Shown piece by piece: positions 42,761 through 51,414 of a DNA stretch of 62,536 bases. Source of the stretch: Streptomyces tateyamensis (GTDB lineage Bacteria > Actinomycetota > Actinomycetes > Streptomycetales > Streptomycetaceae); contig NZ_PYBW01000043.1 of NCBI RefSeq assembly GCF_003205575.1, forward strand, positions 4,123-66,658. Direction: 5' to 3'. The notes under the pieces were generated by a model. It was given only the letters and a program-made list of their open reading frames with translations. It was not told the DNA's origin and ran no database searches. A program made the translations under genes and the position numbers. The first letter of the stretch is position 1. Every line of letters starts with the position of its first letter.

Positions 42761-45700
42761 TCAGCTGCTGAAGACCTCGAACTCGGAGAGCTGGCCGGCC
42801 GGCCAGCCGCTGTTGGCGGTGATGTTGGCGCGCCAGTAGCGCTGGGTGGTGGTCGGGAAGGTGAGGGTGACGGTGTTGCTGTTGGTGTTGGGGTCGAAGG
42901 TGTAGGTGGCGGAGCCGACGACGGTGGTGAAGGTGGAGCCGTCGGTGGAGGCGAGCAGGGAGAGGGTCTGGGTGCGGGCGGTCCAGGCGGTGCTGGCGGG
43001 GAGGGTCAGCACGACCCGGCCGGCGCTCTTCGCCGCGCCCAGGTCGACCTGGACCCACTGCGGCAGGGCGTTGTTGGCGCTCTCCCAGTAGCTGGCCTGG
43101 TTGCCGTCGGTGACGTTGGCCGAGCTGTAGGTCTGGCTGTGGCTGGACTCGCTGGTGGCCGCGTTGAGCGCCAGGTTGACGGGCGCGTTGCTGGTGCCGG
43201 TGCCGGTCAGGGCCACCGTGAGGGGGCCGTTGCCCGCGTTGCTGTTGACGGTCAGGCTGCCGCTGCGGGTGCCGGTCGCGGTGGGGGTGAAGGTCACCGC
43301 GACCGTGCAGGAGGCGCCGGCCGCGATCGAGCTGCCGCAGGTGTTGGTCTGGGCGTAGTCGCCGCTGGTGCTGACGGAGGAGACGGCTGCGGCGGCCGAG
43401 CCGGTGTTGGTCACCGTGACCGACTGCGCCGGGCTGGTGGTGCTCGTGGTCCGGCCGGCGAAGCTGAGCGAGGTGGGGGCCGCCGACAGGGTCGCGGTGG
43501 AGGAGCCGCCGCCTGCGGGGTAGACCGCGAGGTCGGAGAACTGTGCTGCCGCCCAGCCGGTGTTGCCGGTGACGTTCACCCGCAGGTACCGGGCGGTGGT
43601 GGCGCCGAACGGGATGGTGACGGTGTTGTTGTTGCTGTTGGGGTCGAAGTTGTACCCGGTGGACCCGACGATGGTGCTGAAGTTGGTGCCGTCGGTGGAG
43701 CCGAGCACCGAGAGGGTCTCGGTCCGGGCGGCCCACGCCGTGGCGGGGGGCAGCCGCAGCGCGACCTTGCCGATGCTCCGGTTCTGGCCGAGGTCGACCT
43801 GGGCCCACTGCGGGAAGTTGCCGTTGGCGCTCTCCCAGTAGCTGCTGGGGTCGGTGTCGGTCAGGTTGGCCGGGGTGTAGGAGCCGTTGCTGGAGCTGGC
43901 GGTGGCGGGCTGGCCGAGCGCGAGGTCGGTGCTGCTGTCGATGCCGGTGCCGGTCAGGGCGACGGTGGTCGGGCTGTTGTTGGCGTTGCTGGTGACGGTC
44001 AGCGTCCCGGTGCGGGAGCCGCCGGCGGTCGGGGTGAAGCCGACGGTCACGGTGCAGGAGGCGCCGACCGCGAGCGAGGCGCAGGTGTTGTGCTGGCTGA
44101 AGTCACCGGTGGTCGCGACCGAGCTGACGGTGGCGGTGCTGGTACCGGAGTTGGTGAGCGTGACACTCTGGCTCGCGGCGGCCGACCCGACGACCGTGCC
44201 CGCGAAGCTCAGGCTGCCCGGCGCGGCGCCGAGCACCGGGCCCGGGGCGGTGCCCGTGCCGGACAGGGCCACGGTGTTGGTGACGCCGCCCGCGTTGACC
44301 GTGAGAGTGCCGGTGCGGCTGCCGGTCGCGGTGGGGGCGAAGGTGACGTTCACCGTGCAGGAGCCGCCGGCGGCGATGCTGCTGCCGCAGGTGTTGGTCT
44401 GCGCGAAGTCGCCGGTGGTGGCGATCCCGGCGACCGCGGCGGCGGCCGAGGTCGGGTTGGACACGGTCACCGCCTGGGCCGCTCCGGTCGCCCCGGTGGC
44501 CACCGAGCCGAAGGCGAGGGCGGTCGGCGAGACGCCCACCCCGCTCGGCGGGTACGGCGGGAAGACCGGGGTGGGCATGGCACCGCAGTACGGGGTGCCG
44601 GAGATCCCGGAGTTGCCGCCGCCGTCGGTGACGGTGAAGTTGCCGCCCTCGCAGCTGTAGACCGGGGCGGGCCCGCCCACGCCGGTGGCGGTGACGTTGG
44701 TGAAGGAGGCGGTGCCGCCGGTCTGCTCCTGGAGCGCGAAGGTGCCGGTCCCGGCGATGGTGACGGTGTTGAGGTTGACCCCGCTCACCGTGCCCTCGAC
44801 CCACTGCACGCCCTCGTACGGGCTCTGCTGGATCAGCGCGTTGCTGACGTTGACCGGCCCGGTGATCGCGCCCTGCGACCCGTCGAACCAGAGGGCGCCG
44901 ACGCCGAACTGCCAGTTCGGGTCGAGGTCGCCGTCACGGACCAGGGTGTTGTTGGCGACGGTGGTGGTGCCGACCGGCGTGGAGGTGAACCGCTGGCCGA
45001 CGTGGATGCCGCCGCCCTGGGCGATGCCGCTGTCCACCACCAGGTTGCCGCTGACGGTGTTGTCGTGGCCGCCGTAGATCGCGATGCCGTTGGCCAGGAT
45101 CTGCAGCTGCACGGTGTTGTTGGAGATGGTGTCATTGGCGTCCGCGCCCAGGGCGGAGTCGGCCCAGGTGGCGATTCCGTCGTCGCCGGTGTTGCGCAGG
45201 TCGCTGTTGGTCACCTTGGAGTTGGTGACGCCGCCGTGGAGGTTGATGCCGTCGGCGGTGGTGTCGCGGATCCGCATCCCGGAGAAGGTCAGCGCGTCCA
45301 TCGGGCCGTCCATCCAGGCACCGACCTTGTCGTGCTCGATCCACAGGTTCGACACGGTCGAGTTGGACAGCGCGCCGCCGATGCCGTTGACCTGGGCACC
45401 GTCGTTGCGCTCCTGGACGTTGCCGAAGATCGCGAAGTCGTGCAGGTGGACGTTGCTGCTCGGGTTGGGCGCGGAGTTGCCGTAGAAGCCGGGCGCCGCG
45501 CCGGTCACGGTGGAGTACCACATGCCGGCGCCCGCGACGGTGACGTTGTTGACGGCGATGTGGCCCGGGATGTTGTACGTGCCCGGCGGGATCCACACCG
45601 TGCCGCCCGCCCCGGCGGCGGCGATCGCGGCGTTGAACGCGGCGGTCGAGTCGCCCGCGCCACTGGCGTCGGCGCCCTTGCTGGTGACGGAGACCGAGCC

Positions 45701-46339
45701 GGCCGGTTGAGCGGCGGCCGGGCCGACGTTCTCGAAGTCCGCGAGGTCCAGCGTGTAGGAGGCGGCGGTGTCGCCGGCGTCCGCCTTCAGGGTGAAGGTG
45801 GTGCCGGCCGGATAGGTCTGCCCGAACAGCCGGTGGGCCTCGTCGAAGAAGTGGTGCTGGTTGCTGCCGGGGCTGTTGGTGAAGGGGTAGCTGCCGTAGT
45901 ACCAGCTGTAGGCGTTGGTGAGCGAGAAGTCGCTCTGCTTGACGCCGTTGACGTAGAGCGAGAGCGGGGCCGAGTACACCGATCCGTCGGCGGTGTCCGG
46001 GATCGAGTAGCGGAAGTCGATGGAGTTGGTGGCCACCGGCGTGGTGAAGCTGACGTACTGTCCGCTCCCGTTGCCGGCCAGCGTCACCGCCTTGCGGCCT
46101 GACGCCTCGTCGGCCAGTCGACCCTGCGTGTAGTCCGGGCCGATCACGGTGCCGTTGGTCGCGGAGTTCTCCGCCTGGACCTCGGCGTACGGCAGGCTCG
46201 CGCCGCTGCCGCCGGTCGCCTGCGGCGAAGCGGCGAAGGCCGGCAGGGCCGCCGGCACCAGCACGGCCGCGCCGGCCAGCAACGCCGTGCAGGTGGCCGC
46301 GGCCAGCCCGCGGCCGATTCTGCGTCTCACTGGGGACAT
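42761..46339 (-). CDS. Secreted GH87 alpha-1,3-glucanase (mycodextranase) with multiple accessory domains
   Basis: A 1192-residue exported enzyme. After a signal peptide (1-36) comes a CBM35-like domain (about 40-190), then a GH87 right-handed beta-helix (about 205-590). The catalytic aspartates are probably in RDTTADGINLHGG and NTGDDGIATWAD. Then follow two choice-of-anchor-D/HYDIN-type Ig domains, an F5/8 discoidin domain, another Ig domain and a second discoidin domain. The second Ig-discoidin block resembles the first, implying internal duplication. It should cut alpha-1,3-glucan in fungal walls or alpha-glucan biofilms. AAGGA precedes the ATG. Confidence 0.9.
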   Translation of the reverse strand: MSPVRRRIGRGLAAATCTALLAGAAVLVPAALPAFAASPQATGGSGASLPYAEVQAENSATNGTVIGPDYTQGRLADEASGRKAVTLAGNGSGQYVSFTTPVATNSIDFRYSIPDTADGSVYSAPLSLYVNGVKQSDFSLTNAYSWYYGSYPFTNSPGSNQHHFFDEAHRLFGQTYPAGTTFTLKADAGDTAASYTLDLADFENVGPAAAQPAGSVSVTSKGADASGAGDSTAAFNAAIAAAGAGGTVWIPPGTYNIPGHIAVNNVTVAGAGMWYSTVTGAAPGFYGNSAPNPSSNVHLHDFAIFGNVQERNDGAQVNGIGGALSNSTVSNLWIEHDKVGAWMDGPMDALTFSGMRIRDTTADGINLHGGVTNSKVTNSDLRNTGDDGIATWADSALGADANDTISNNTVQLQILANGIAIYGGHDNTVSGNLVVDSGIAQGGGIHVGQRFTSTPVGTTTVANNTLVRDGDLDPNWQFGVGALWFDGSQGAITGPVNVSNALIQQSPYEGVQWVEGTVSGVNLNTVTIAGTGTFALQEQTGGTASFTNVTATGVGGPAPVYSCEGGNFTVTDGGGNSGISGTPYCGAMPTPVFPPYPPSGVGVSPTALAFGSVATGATGAAQAVTVSNPTSAAAAVAGIATTGDFAQTNTCGSSIAAGGSCTVNVTFAPTATGSRTGTLTVNAGGVTNTVALSGTGTAPGPVLGAAPGSLSFAGTVVGSAAASQSVTLTNSGTSTATVSSVATTGDFSQHNTCASLAVGASCTVTVGFTPTAGGSRTGTLTVTSNANNSPTTVALTGTGIDSSTDLALGQPATASSSNGSYTPANLTDTDPSSYWESANGNFPQWAQVDLGQNRSIGKVALRLPPATAWAARTETLSVLGSTDGTNFSTIVGSTGYNFDPNSNNNTVTIPFGATTARYLRVNVTGNTGWAAAQFSDLAVYPAGGGSSTATLSAAPTSLSFAGRTTSTTSPAQSVTVTNTGSAAAAVSSVSTSGDYAQTNTCGSSIAAGASCTVAVTFTPTATGTRSGSLTVNSNAGNGPLTVALTGTGTSNAPVNLALNAATSESSHSQTYSSANVTDGNQASYWESANNALPQWVQVDLGAAKSAGRVVLTLPASTAWTARTQTLSLLASTDGSTFTTVVGSATYTFDPNTNSNTVTLTFPTTTQRYWRANITANSGWPAGQLSEFEVFSS

Positions 46340-46660
46340 GTCGTTCCTTAGGGCGGTAACAGTGGGGGTGCCCAGGACCGTAACGTGCCGCTCATCTAAC
46401 CGCAATATGTTCGACCAATATTGAGAGATCCTTGCAGTCGGTTGAAATTTTGCCTGCATGACCGGGTATTGACCCTTCATCAGAGCCGACAGGCGGGCGC
46501 AAACGACTTGCGGCCACGAGCAAGAATTTGCGCGCAGCCGTCACCGAACTCCTGGGACGGCCGGAACGACGGCCGGAACCGGGAAAGCCCGCGCCCCGGG
46601 ACTCGGATCCGAGTCCCGGGGCGCGGGCCGACAAACAGTCGACGCGAGGTCAACGGGGCA
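46340..46660. other. Intergenic region upstream of GH87
   Basis: No gene is supported. The GH87-proximal part (46340-46480) is unusually A/T-rich for this window and contains the inverted repeat CAATAT/ATATTG (46403-46423), a candidate operator. The distal part holds the chitinase terminator palindrome (46587-46628). Confidence 0.5.
46587..46628 (-). terminator. 42-nt perfect palindrome, terminator of the chitinase gene
   Basis: Every base from 46587 to 46628 is matched about a centre at GGATCC (46605-46610), giving 21-bp arms without a loop. It lies 33 bp after the chitinase stop codon. Confidence 0.85.
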
Positions 46661-48319
46661 TCAACGCCCCTGCAGTGCCTTCACGTTGTCGCCGAAGGTC
46701 CAGCCCTTCGAGCCGTCCCAGTTGATCGACCAGGTCATCAGGCCCTTCAACGAGCCGCTGAAGGAGTTCCACGACTGGCTGACCAGGCTCGGCGCCATGT
46801 AGCCGCCGCCCGCGCCGGACTGGGCCGGCAGGCCGGGCACCTGCTTGTCGTAGGGCACCTTGACGGTGGTGCCCTGGATGGTCAGGCCGCTGTTCAGGCA
46901 GCTGGTCTGGGTGGTGAAGCCCTGCACGGTGCCGGCCTGGTAGGAGTCGCCCGAGCAGCCGTACATGCTGCCGTTGTAGTACTGCATGTTCAGCCACCAG
47001 AGCTGGCCGTTGTCGGCGTACTTCTTGATGATCGGCAGGTAGGCGCCCCAGATCGACCCGTAGGTGACGCTCCCGCCGGTGACGTACGCCGTCTCCGGAG
47101 CCATCGTCAGGCCGAAGCCGGCCGGCATCTGGGCGAGCACGCCGTCGATGATGCGCTCCAGGTTGGCCTGCGAGGCGGACAGGGTGCCGATGCTGCCGCT
47201 GCCGGACAGGCCGGTCTCGATGTCGATGTCGATGCCGTCGAAGTTGTACTTCTTCAGGATCGGCACCACGGTCGCCACGAACTTGTCGGCCACCGCGCTG
47301 GAGCTCAGGTCGATGCCCGCGGCCGCACCGCCGATCGACATCAGGATGGTCGACCCGGCCGCCTTGGCCTGGCACATCTCGGCCGGGGTGGCGACCTTGA
47401 CGTTGGTGTCCATGCCGTCCTGCCACTCGACGGTGCCGTCCGAGAGGATCACCGGGAAGGCGGCGTTGATGACGTTGTAGCCGTTCGCGGCGATCCGGCT
47501 GTCGGTGATCGGGATCCAGCCCATGCCGGGGTGGACGCCGTTCGAGGCGCCGTCCCAGTTCTCCCAGTAGCCCTGCAGCACCTTGCCCGCGGGCCGGGGC
47601 TTGGTGGCGCAGGTGGCACCGCCGGGCGGCGTGGTGGTCGGCGAGGCGCTGGTGGGGGGCACCGTGGTGGGGGGCGCGGTGGTCGGCGGGGCGGTGGTCG
47701 GCGGCGCCGTGGTGGGCGGGGCGGTCGTCGGCGGCGCCGTGGTCGGCGTGGGGCTGCCGCTGCCGCCGGGGCCGGTCAGCGCCACGTCGTCCGCGTAGTA
47801 CGTGGGCTGTCCGTACCAGCCGTGCAGGTAGACGGTGACCGAGGTGGTGCTCGCCCCGGTGGTGAAACTGACGCTCAGTTGGCCGTACGAGGCGTTGCCC
47901 GGCGTCCAGGTGGACGGGTCGCTGGCCGCGCCGGTGCCGGTGGCGCCCAGGTAGACGTAGCTGCCCTGGACGTAGGCGCTCAGCGTGTACTGCGAGTTGG
48001 GCTGCACGCTGACGGTCTGGCTGCACTGGGCGTCGTCCTGGCCCGCCGGGGTGCCCTTGAGCGCGGAACTTCCCGAGTGGACGGGGCTGCTGACGACCGC
48101 TCCGGACCCGCCGGTGCAGCTCCAACCGGACAGTCCGCTCTCGAAGCCGGGGTTGGCCACCAGGTTGGCCGCGGCGGCACCGGCCGTGAAGGTGCCGGCC
48201 ACGGCGAGCCCGGTGCCGATGACGGCCGCCGCGCTCACCCCGGCGACGGTGCGCGTCAGGAGGGCCGATCCGTGCTCGGCGCGACCGGTGCGGTTCACCC
48301 GCACTGCGCGTTGGAACAT
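46661..48319 (-). CDS. Secreted GH18 chitinase with carbohydrate-binding domain
   Basis: A 552-residue exported chitinase. The signal segment ends about residue 51, after which a CBM4/9/16-type binding domain (ANLVANPGFESGLSGW) runs to about 185. An APPTT pentapeptide-repeat linker (190-232) joins it to the GH18 barrel, with catalytic motif DGIDIDIE (361-368, Glu368 as acid) and later MQYYN and MTWSINWD. The product should be chitobiose or related oligomers. Two DasR-like sites upstream (48458-48494) suggest induction by chitin products. GGGAGC precedes the ATG. Confidence 0.95.
   Translation of the reverse strand: MFQRAVRVNRTGRAEHGSALLTRTVAGVSAAAVIGTGLAVAGTFTAGAAAANLVANPGFESGLSGWSCTGGSGAVVSSPVHSGSSALKGTPAGQDDAQCSQTVSVQPNSQYTLSAYVQGSYVYLGATGTGAASDPSTWTPGNASYGQLSVSFTTGASTTSVTVYLHGWYGQPTYYADDVALTGPGGSGSPTPTTAPPTTAPPTTAPPTTAPPTTAPPTTVPPTSASPTTTPPGGATCATKPRPAGKVLQGYWENWDGASNGVHPGMGWIPITDSRIAANGYNVINAAFPVILSDGTVEWQDGMDTNVKVATPAEMCQAKAAGSTILMSIGGAAAGIDLSSSAVADKFVATVVPILKKYNFDGIDIDIETGLSGSGSIGTLSASQANLERIIDGVLAQMPAGFGLTMAPETAYVTGGSVTYGSIWGAYLPIIKKYADNGQLWWLNMQYYNGSMYGCSGDSYQAGTVQGFTTQTSCLNSGLTIQGTTVKVPYDKQVPGLPAQSGAGGGYMAPSLVSQSWNSFSGSLKGLMTWSINWDGSKGWTFGDNVKALQGR
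47650..47752 (-). repeat. 15-bp minisatellite encoding the chitinase linker
   Basis: Tandem units related to GTGGTCGGCGGGGCG encode the (APPTT)n linker of the chitinase. Near-identical units make length variation by slippage likely. Confidence 0.75.
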
Positions 48320-48457
48320 GTGGTGCTCCCTTCCCGCCGGGCGCATGGCGTCGGGACGGCCATCGCGTGTGGGGGGCGTGACGCCCGGCTCTGGGTGAGG
48401 TGGGGACAGGTGGGGCTGTGCCGGTCCGGATCGTAGGAGCGGCGGCAAGCCCCGTCA

Positions 48458-48494
48458 ATAGGTCTGGACCAATTCTCCAATTGGTCCAGGCCGG
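48458..48494 (-). promoter_or_regulatory. DasR-type (dre) operator pair in the chitinase promoter
   Basis: ATAGGTCTGGACCAAT (48458-48473) and AATTGGTCCAGGCCGG (48479-48494) each resemble the dre consensus ACTGGTCTAGACCAGT. Together they also form a perfect 10-bp inverted repeat TGGACCAATT/AATTGGTCCA (48465-48488). Repeats of this kind are established in Streptomyces chitinase promoters. Confidence 0.7.
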
Positions 48495-48571
48495 CCCGAA
48501 GCCGGCGCCGCGGCCGTCCGCTGCGTGCGGCACCGCGGCGTGCGTGGCCGGCACCCGCGCCCGGGTGACCG

Positions 48572-49792
48572 TCACTCACGGCCCGTGCCCGCCCGGCGGG
48601 TGGTCACCGATCGGTAGACCGTGTCGCTGGGGCCGAGACCGCGCAGGGCGGCCAGGATCTGCCCGGCGAGCGCGACGGATGCGTGCACCGTCTCCGTCAC
48701 GCCGACCGCGCCGACGCCGGCCAGCCATTCGGGCTCGATCTCGCGCACACCGGTGACCACCCGCACGGCCACGCCCGGGGGCGCCCAGGAGGCCAGCCGG
48801 GCCGCCTCGGCGTCGTCCGGAGCGGCGGCGACCAGCAGGAGGTCCGCCAGCGCCGCGACCGCCCGGACGCTGTCGCGCCGGTCGTCGGCCTCGAAACAGT
48901 AGGTCGACGGGTGCTGCGGGACGATGTGGCCGAACTGCCGGCGCAACTCGTCGCTGAGCCGCAGCAGCGGCTGCACCGGTTGCCCGGGGCTGAGCGCCAC
49001 GCCCACCCGGCGCGGATCGGGGACCCGAACCTGGGCGCAGTCCTGACGCCCGGTCACCACGCCCAGGACCTGGGGCGATCCCGCCAGACGGCGCACGGCC
49101 GCGGTGTCCTCCCGGGCGGCCAGCAGCACCTGCTCGCCGGCTCCGGCCAGCCGGGCGATCTCGGCCTCGGCCGCCGCCAACCGGCGGCAGGGCACGTCGA
49201 CCACCGTGGCGCCGACCGCCAGCGCCTGACGGCGCGTCTGGTCGGGGGCGCCCAGCGGGCCGACCACCAGCACCTCGCCGGCCCGGGCCGCCGGGGCCGC
49301 CCCCTCGGCTTCGGCGGCAGCCGTTCCACACCCGCCGGCCGCCGACACCAGGACCGGCCCGGCCGTGGCCTGCCCGGCCTGGCGCACCGCCTCGGCCAGG
49401 TCGCGTGCTCCTCGGCAGTGCGGCGCGGACCCCGTCGCCACCAGCAGCCTGGTCCTCAGCACGGCGGCCCACCGCTCGACCGCGCGCCGCGTCAGCTCGC
49501 GGGCGTCGCGGTCACCGGGGGCGACCACGGCGGCCAGACCTGCGTACCCGGGGGCACCCAGTTCGAAGGAGACCGCGAACCCGGCACTGTCCACGGCCGC
49601 CGGACCGGGCGGCCCGAGCACGCCCAGCGCGGCGGTCAGCCCGTACCGGTCGAGCGTTCCGGCCAGCAGTTCGGCCCCGGGCGAGTGGACGGCAGCGCGG
49701 TCGCCGTGCCGGAACCTGGTGGCGACCACGGCCCGGCCCGGCGGACACTCCGCCGACGCAGTCAACTCGCCCACCACGCAAGACCTGTTCAT
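48572..49792 (-). CDS. Fusion of nucleosidase-like segment and degenerate IspH (LytB)-like domain
   Basis: A 406-residue protein. The first 110 residues end like nucleoside phosphorylases (AAVDSAGFAVSFELGAPGYAGLAAVVAPGDRD). Residues 115-395 follow the IspH layout: C126, C202 (GATVVDVPCRRL) and C299 (PSTYCFEADDRRDSVRAVA) align with its three [4Fe-4S] cysteines. However, the catalytic His and Glu motifs of IspH (AHGVP, GHxxHPE) and the SxN substrate motif are not kept (GPLGAP, AAREDT, APDDAEAARL). It is therefore unlikely to be a normal HMBPP reductase. It is the last gene of the fatty-acid-synthase-like operon, 129 bp after the FabF gene. Confidence 0.7.
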   Translation of the reverse strand: MNRSCVVGELTASAECPPGRAVVATRFRHGDRAAVHSPGAELLAGTLDRYGLTAALGVLGPPGPAAVDSAGFAVSFELGAPGYAGLAAVVAPGDRDARELTRRAVERWAAVLRTRLLVATGSAPHCRGARDLAEAVRQAGQATAGPVLVSAAGGCGTAAAEAEGAAPAARAGEVLVVGPLGAPDQTRRQALAVGATVVDVPCRRLAAAEAEIARLAGAGEQVLLAAREDTAAVRRLAGSPQVLGVVTGRQDCAQVRVPDPRRVGVALSPGQPVQPLLRLSDELRRQFGHIVPQHPSTYCFEADDRRDSVRAVAALADLLLVAAAPDDAEAARLASWAPPGVAVRVVTGVREIEPEWLAGVGAVGVTETVHASVALAGQILAALRGLGPSDTVYRSVTTRRAGTGRE

Positions 49793-49921
49793 TCAGCCGC
49801 TTCCGCTCGGGATCGGCGCCAGCATCCCAGCAGCGGCCGGCCCGGCCCCGGCGCGACGCGCACCGCCCACCGGTGACCGGGAGCGCACGGCGCACAGGGG
49901 CGCGTTCCCGGGGGCGCGGGG

Positions 49922-51163
49922 TCAGCCCCTCCCGCCGCCCGCCGGGGTGAAGGCGAGCACCGCGTTGTGACCGCCGAACCCGGCCGAGGTACTCAGGGCC
50001 AGTCGCAACTGCTGGCGGCGCGGGCCCGCACGGACCAGGTCGATCGCCCGGGTGTCCTGGTCCCCCACCCGGAACCCGGCGGTCGGCGGCACCAGCGCGT
50101 GCTGCACGGAGAGCACGGTCAGCGCGGCCTCGATCGCGCCGGCGGCGCCCATGGTGTGCCCGAGGGCTCCCTTGGCGGACGTCACGGACGGTGGGCGCCG
50201 CCCGAAGACCCGGTCGATCAGGCGTGCCTCGGCGGCGTCGTTGAGCGGGGTGCCGGTGCCGTGCGCATTGACGTGGTCGACCTCCGCAAGCTCGGCGCCG
50301 GCCTCGCGGACCGCGAGCCGCAGGGCCGCTTCGAGCCCGCGTGCCCCGGGGTGCGGAGCGACCGGATGGTAGGCGTCGGCGCTCGCCGCGGCGCCCGCCA
50401 GCAAGGCCCGGGGCGGCACCCACCGGGCCCGCGCGTCGGCCTGGCGTTCCAGCACCAGGAAGCCGGCTCCCTCGCCGATCACGAAGCCGTCCCGCTCCGC
50501 GTCGAAGGGGCGGGCGGCGCGGGCCGGGTCCGGGTTGCGGGACAGCGCCTTCATCCGGGCGAACCCGCTCACGCAGACGGGGGTGACCATGGCGTCGGTG
50601 CCGCCGGCCAGCGCCAGGTCGCAGGCTCCGGCGTGCAGCAGCAGCGCGGCGGTATGCAGGGCCGAGGCCCCGGAGGCACAGGCGGTGGCGGTGTGCAGCA
50701 CCGGGCCGGTGATGCCGAGGTCCAGGGCGAGTTGACCGGCCGCCATGTTCGGCAGGAAGGCCGGCAGGGCCAGCGCGGAGACCGCGCCGGGGCCCTGGGC
50801 CCGGTAGCGCTCGACCGCCCGCTCGTAGCTGCCCACGCCCCCGGCGGCCGAGCCGAGCACCACGGCGACCCGGGCGCCGTCCCACCCGCGGGGGTCCAGG
50901 CCCGCGTCGGCGACGGCCTCCCGGGCGGCCGCCAGGGCGAAGTGGGTGGCCCGGTCCAGCCGCCACGGCTGGCGGACCCCGGGCGCACCCGCCGGGCCGG
51001 CCACCCGGCAGGAGAGGCCGACCGGCAGTCCGGCCAGCTCCGGGTCCGGTGCCGCCGTGGGGCGGGCGTCGAGCACGCCCTGCCAGCTCGCTGCGACCCC
51101 GGAGCCGGCCGGGGTGACCAGGCCCAGCCCGGTGACGGCGAGCGGCTCGCGGGCCGGCGTCAT
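49922..51163 (-). CDS. FabF-type beta-ketoacyl-ACP synthase II
   Basis: A 413-residue condensing enzyme with the full Cys-His-His set: C162 (TACASGA), H301 (NAHGTGTPLND) and H336 (GALGHTMGAA). No chain-length-factor partner is encoded, so it resembles fatty-acid rather than aromatic type II PKS systems. The ATG overlaps the ACP stop (ATGA). It should elongate an acyl-ACP with malonyl-ACP inside the operon 48572-57276. Confidence 0.93.
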   Translation of the reverse strand: MTPAREPLAVTGLGLVTPAGSGVAASWQGVLDARPTAAPDPELAGLPVGLSCRVAGPAGAPGVRQPWRLDRATHFALAAAREAVADAGLDPRGWDGARVAVVLGSAAGGVGSYERAVERYRAQGPGAVSALALPAFLPNMAAGQLALDLGITGPVLHTATACASGASALHTAALLLHAGACDLALAGGTDAMVTPVCVSGFARMKALSRNPDPARAARPFDAERDGFVIGEGAGFLVLERQADARARWVPPRALLAGAAASADAYHPVAPHPGARGLEAALRLAVREAGAELAEVDHVNAHGTGTPLNDAAEARLIDRVFGRRPPSVTSAKGALGHTMGAAGAIEAALTVLSVQHALVPPTAGFRVGDQDTRAIDLVRAGPRRQQLRLALSTSAGFGGHNAVLAFTPAGGGRG

Positions 51164-51414
51164 TCGACCGGGGCGGGCCGGCCGAGCAGTTCCTGGACGC
51201 GCTCGACGAGCCGGCCCACCGTCACCTCGGCGGCGGAGTCGGTGTCGTCGTCGAGCGCCACGCCCCAGTGCTCCTGGAGGGTGACGACCAGTTCGACCCG
51301 GGCCAGCGAGTCCAGGTCGAGGTCCTCCAGGGTGCTGGCGTCGTCGACTTCGGCGCCCGCCGCGTCGAACTTCTCGGTGAGCAGGGCGAGCAGGTGTTCA
51401 CGGATCGGGTTCAC
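51160..51414 (-). CDS. Acyl carrier protein
   Basis: An 84-residue ACP with the phosphopantetheine site DLDLDSLARVEL (Ser36). Its GTG overlaps the stop of the upstream FabH-type gene and its stop overlaps the FabF start, so three genes are translationally coupled. It is the carrier for the condensing enzymes in the operon and is presumably distinct from the primary FAS ACP. Confidence 0.94.
   Translation of the reverse strand: MNPIREHLLALLTEKFDAAGAEVDDASTLEDLDLDSLARVELVVTLQEHWGVALDDDTDSAAEVTVGRLVERVQELLGRPAPVE

Noticed and set aside
42683..46102. 1139-codon plus-strand open frame
   Set aside because: Val/Gly/Asp-rich shadow of the GH87 gene; no domain, and the minus strand has a signal peptide and catalytic motifs.
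47650..47752. Non-coding regulatory repeat array
   Set aside because: In frame it encodes the APPTT linker of the chitinase.
48572..49792. Annotation as a functional IspH (HMBPP reductase)
   Set aside because: Only the three cysteines are kept; substrate-binding His, Glu, Ser and Asn motifs are absent and the context is acyl chemistry.
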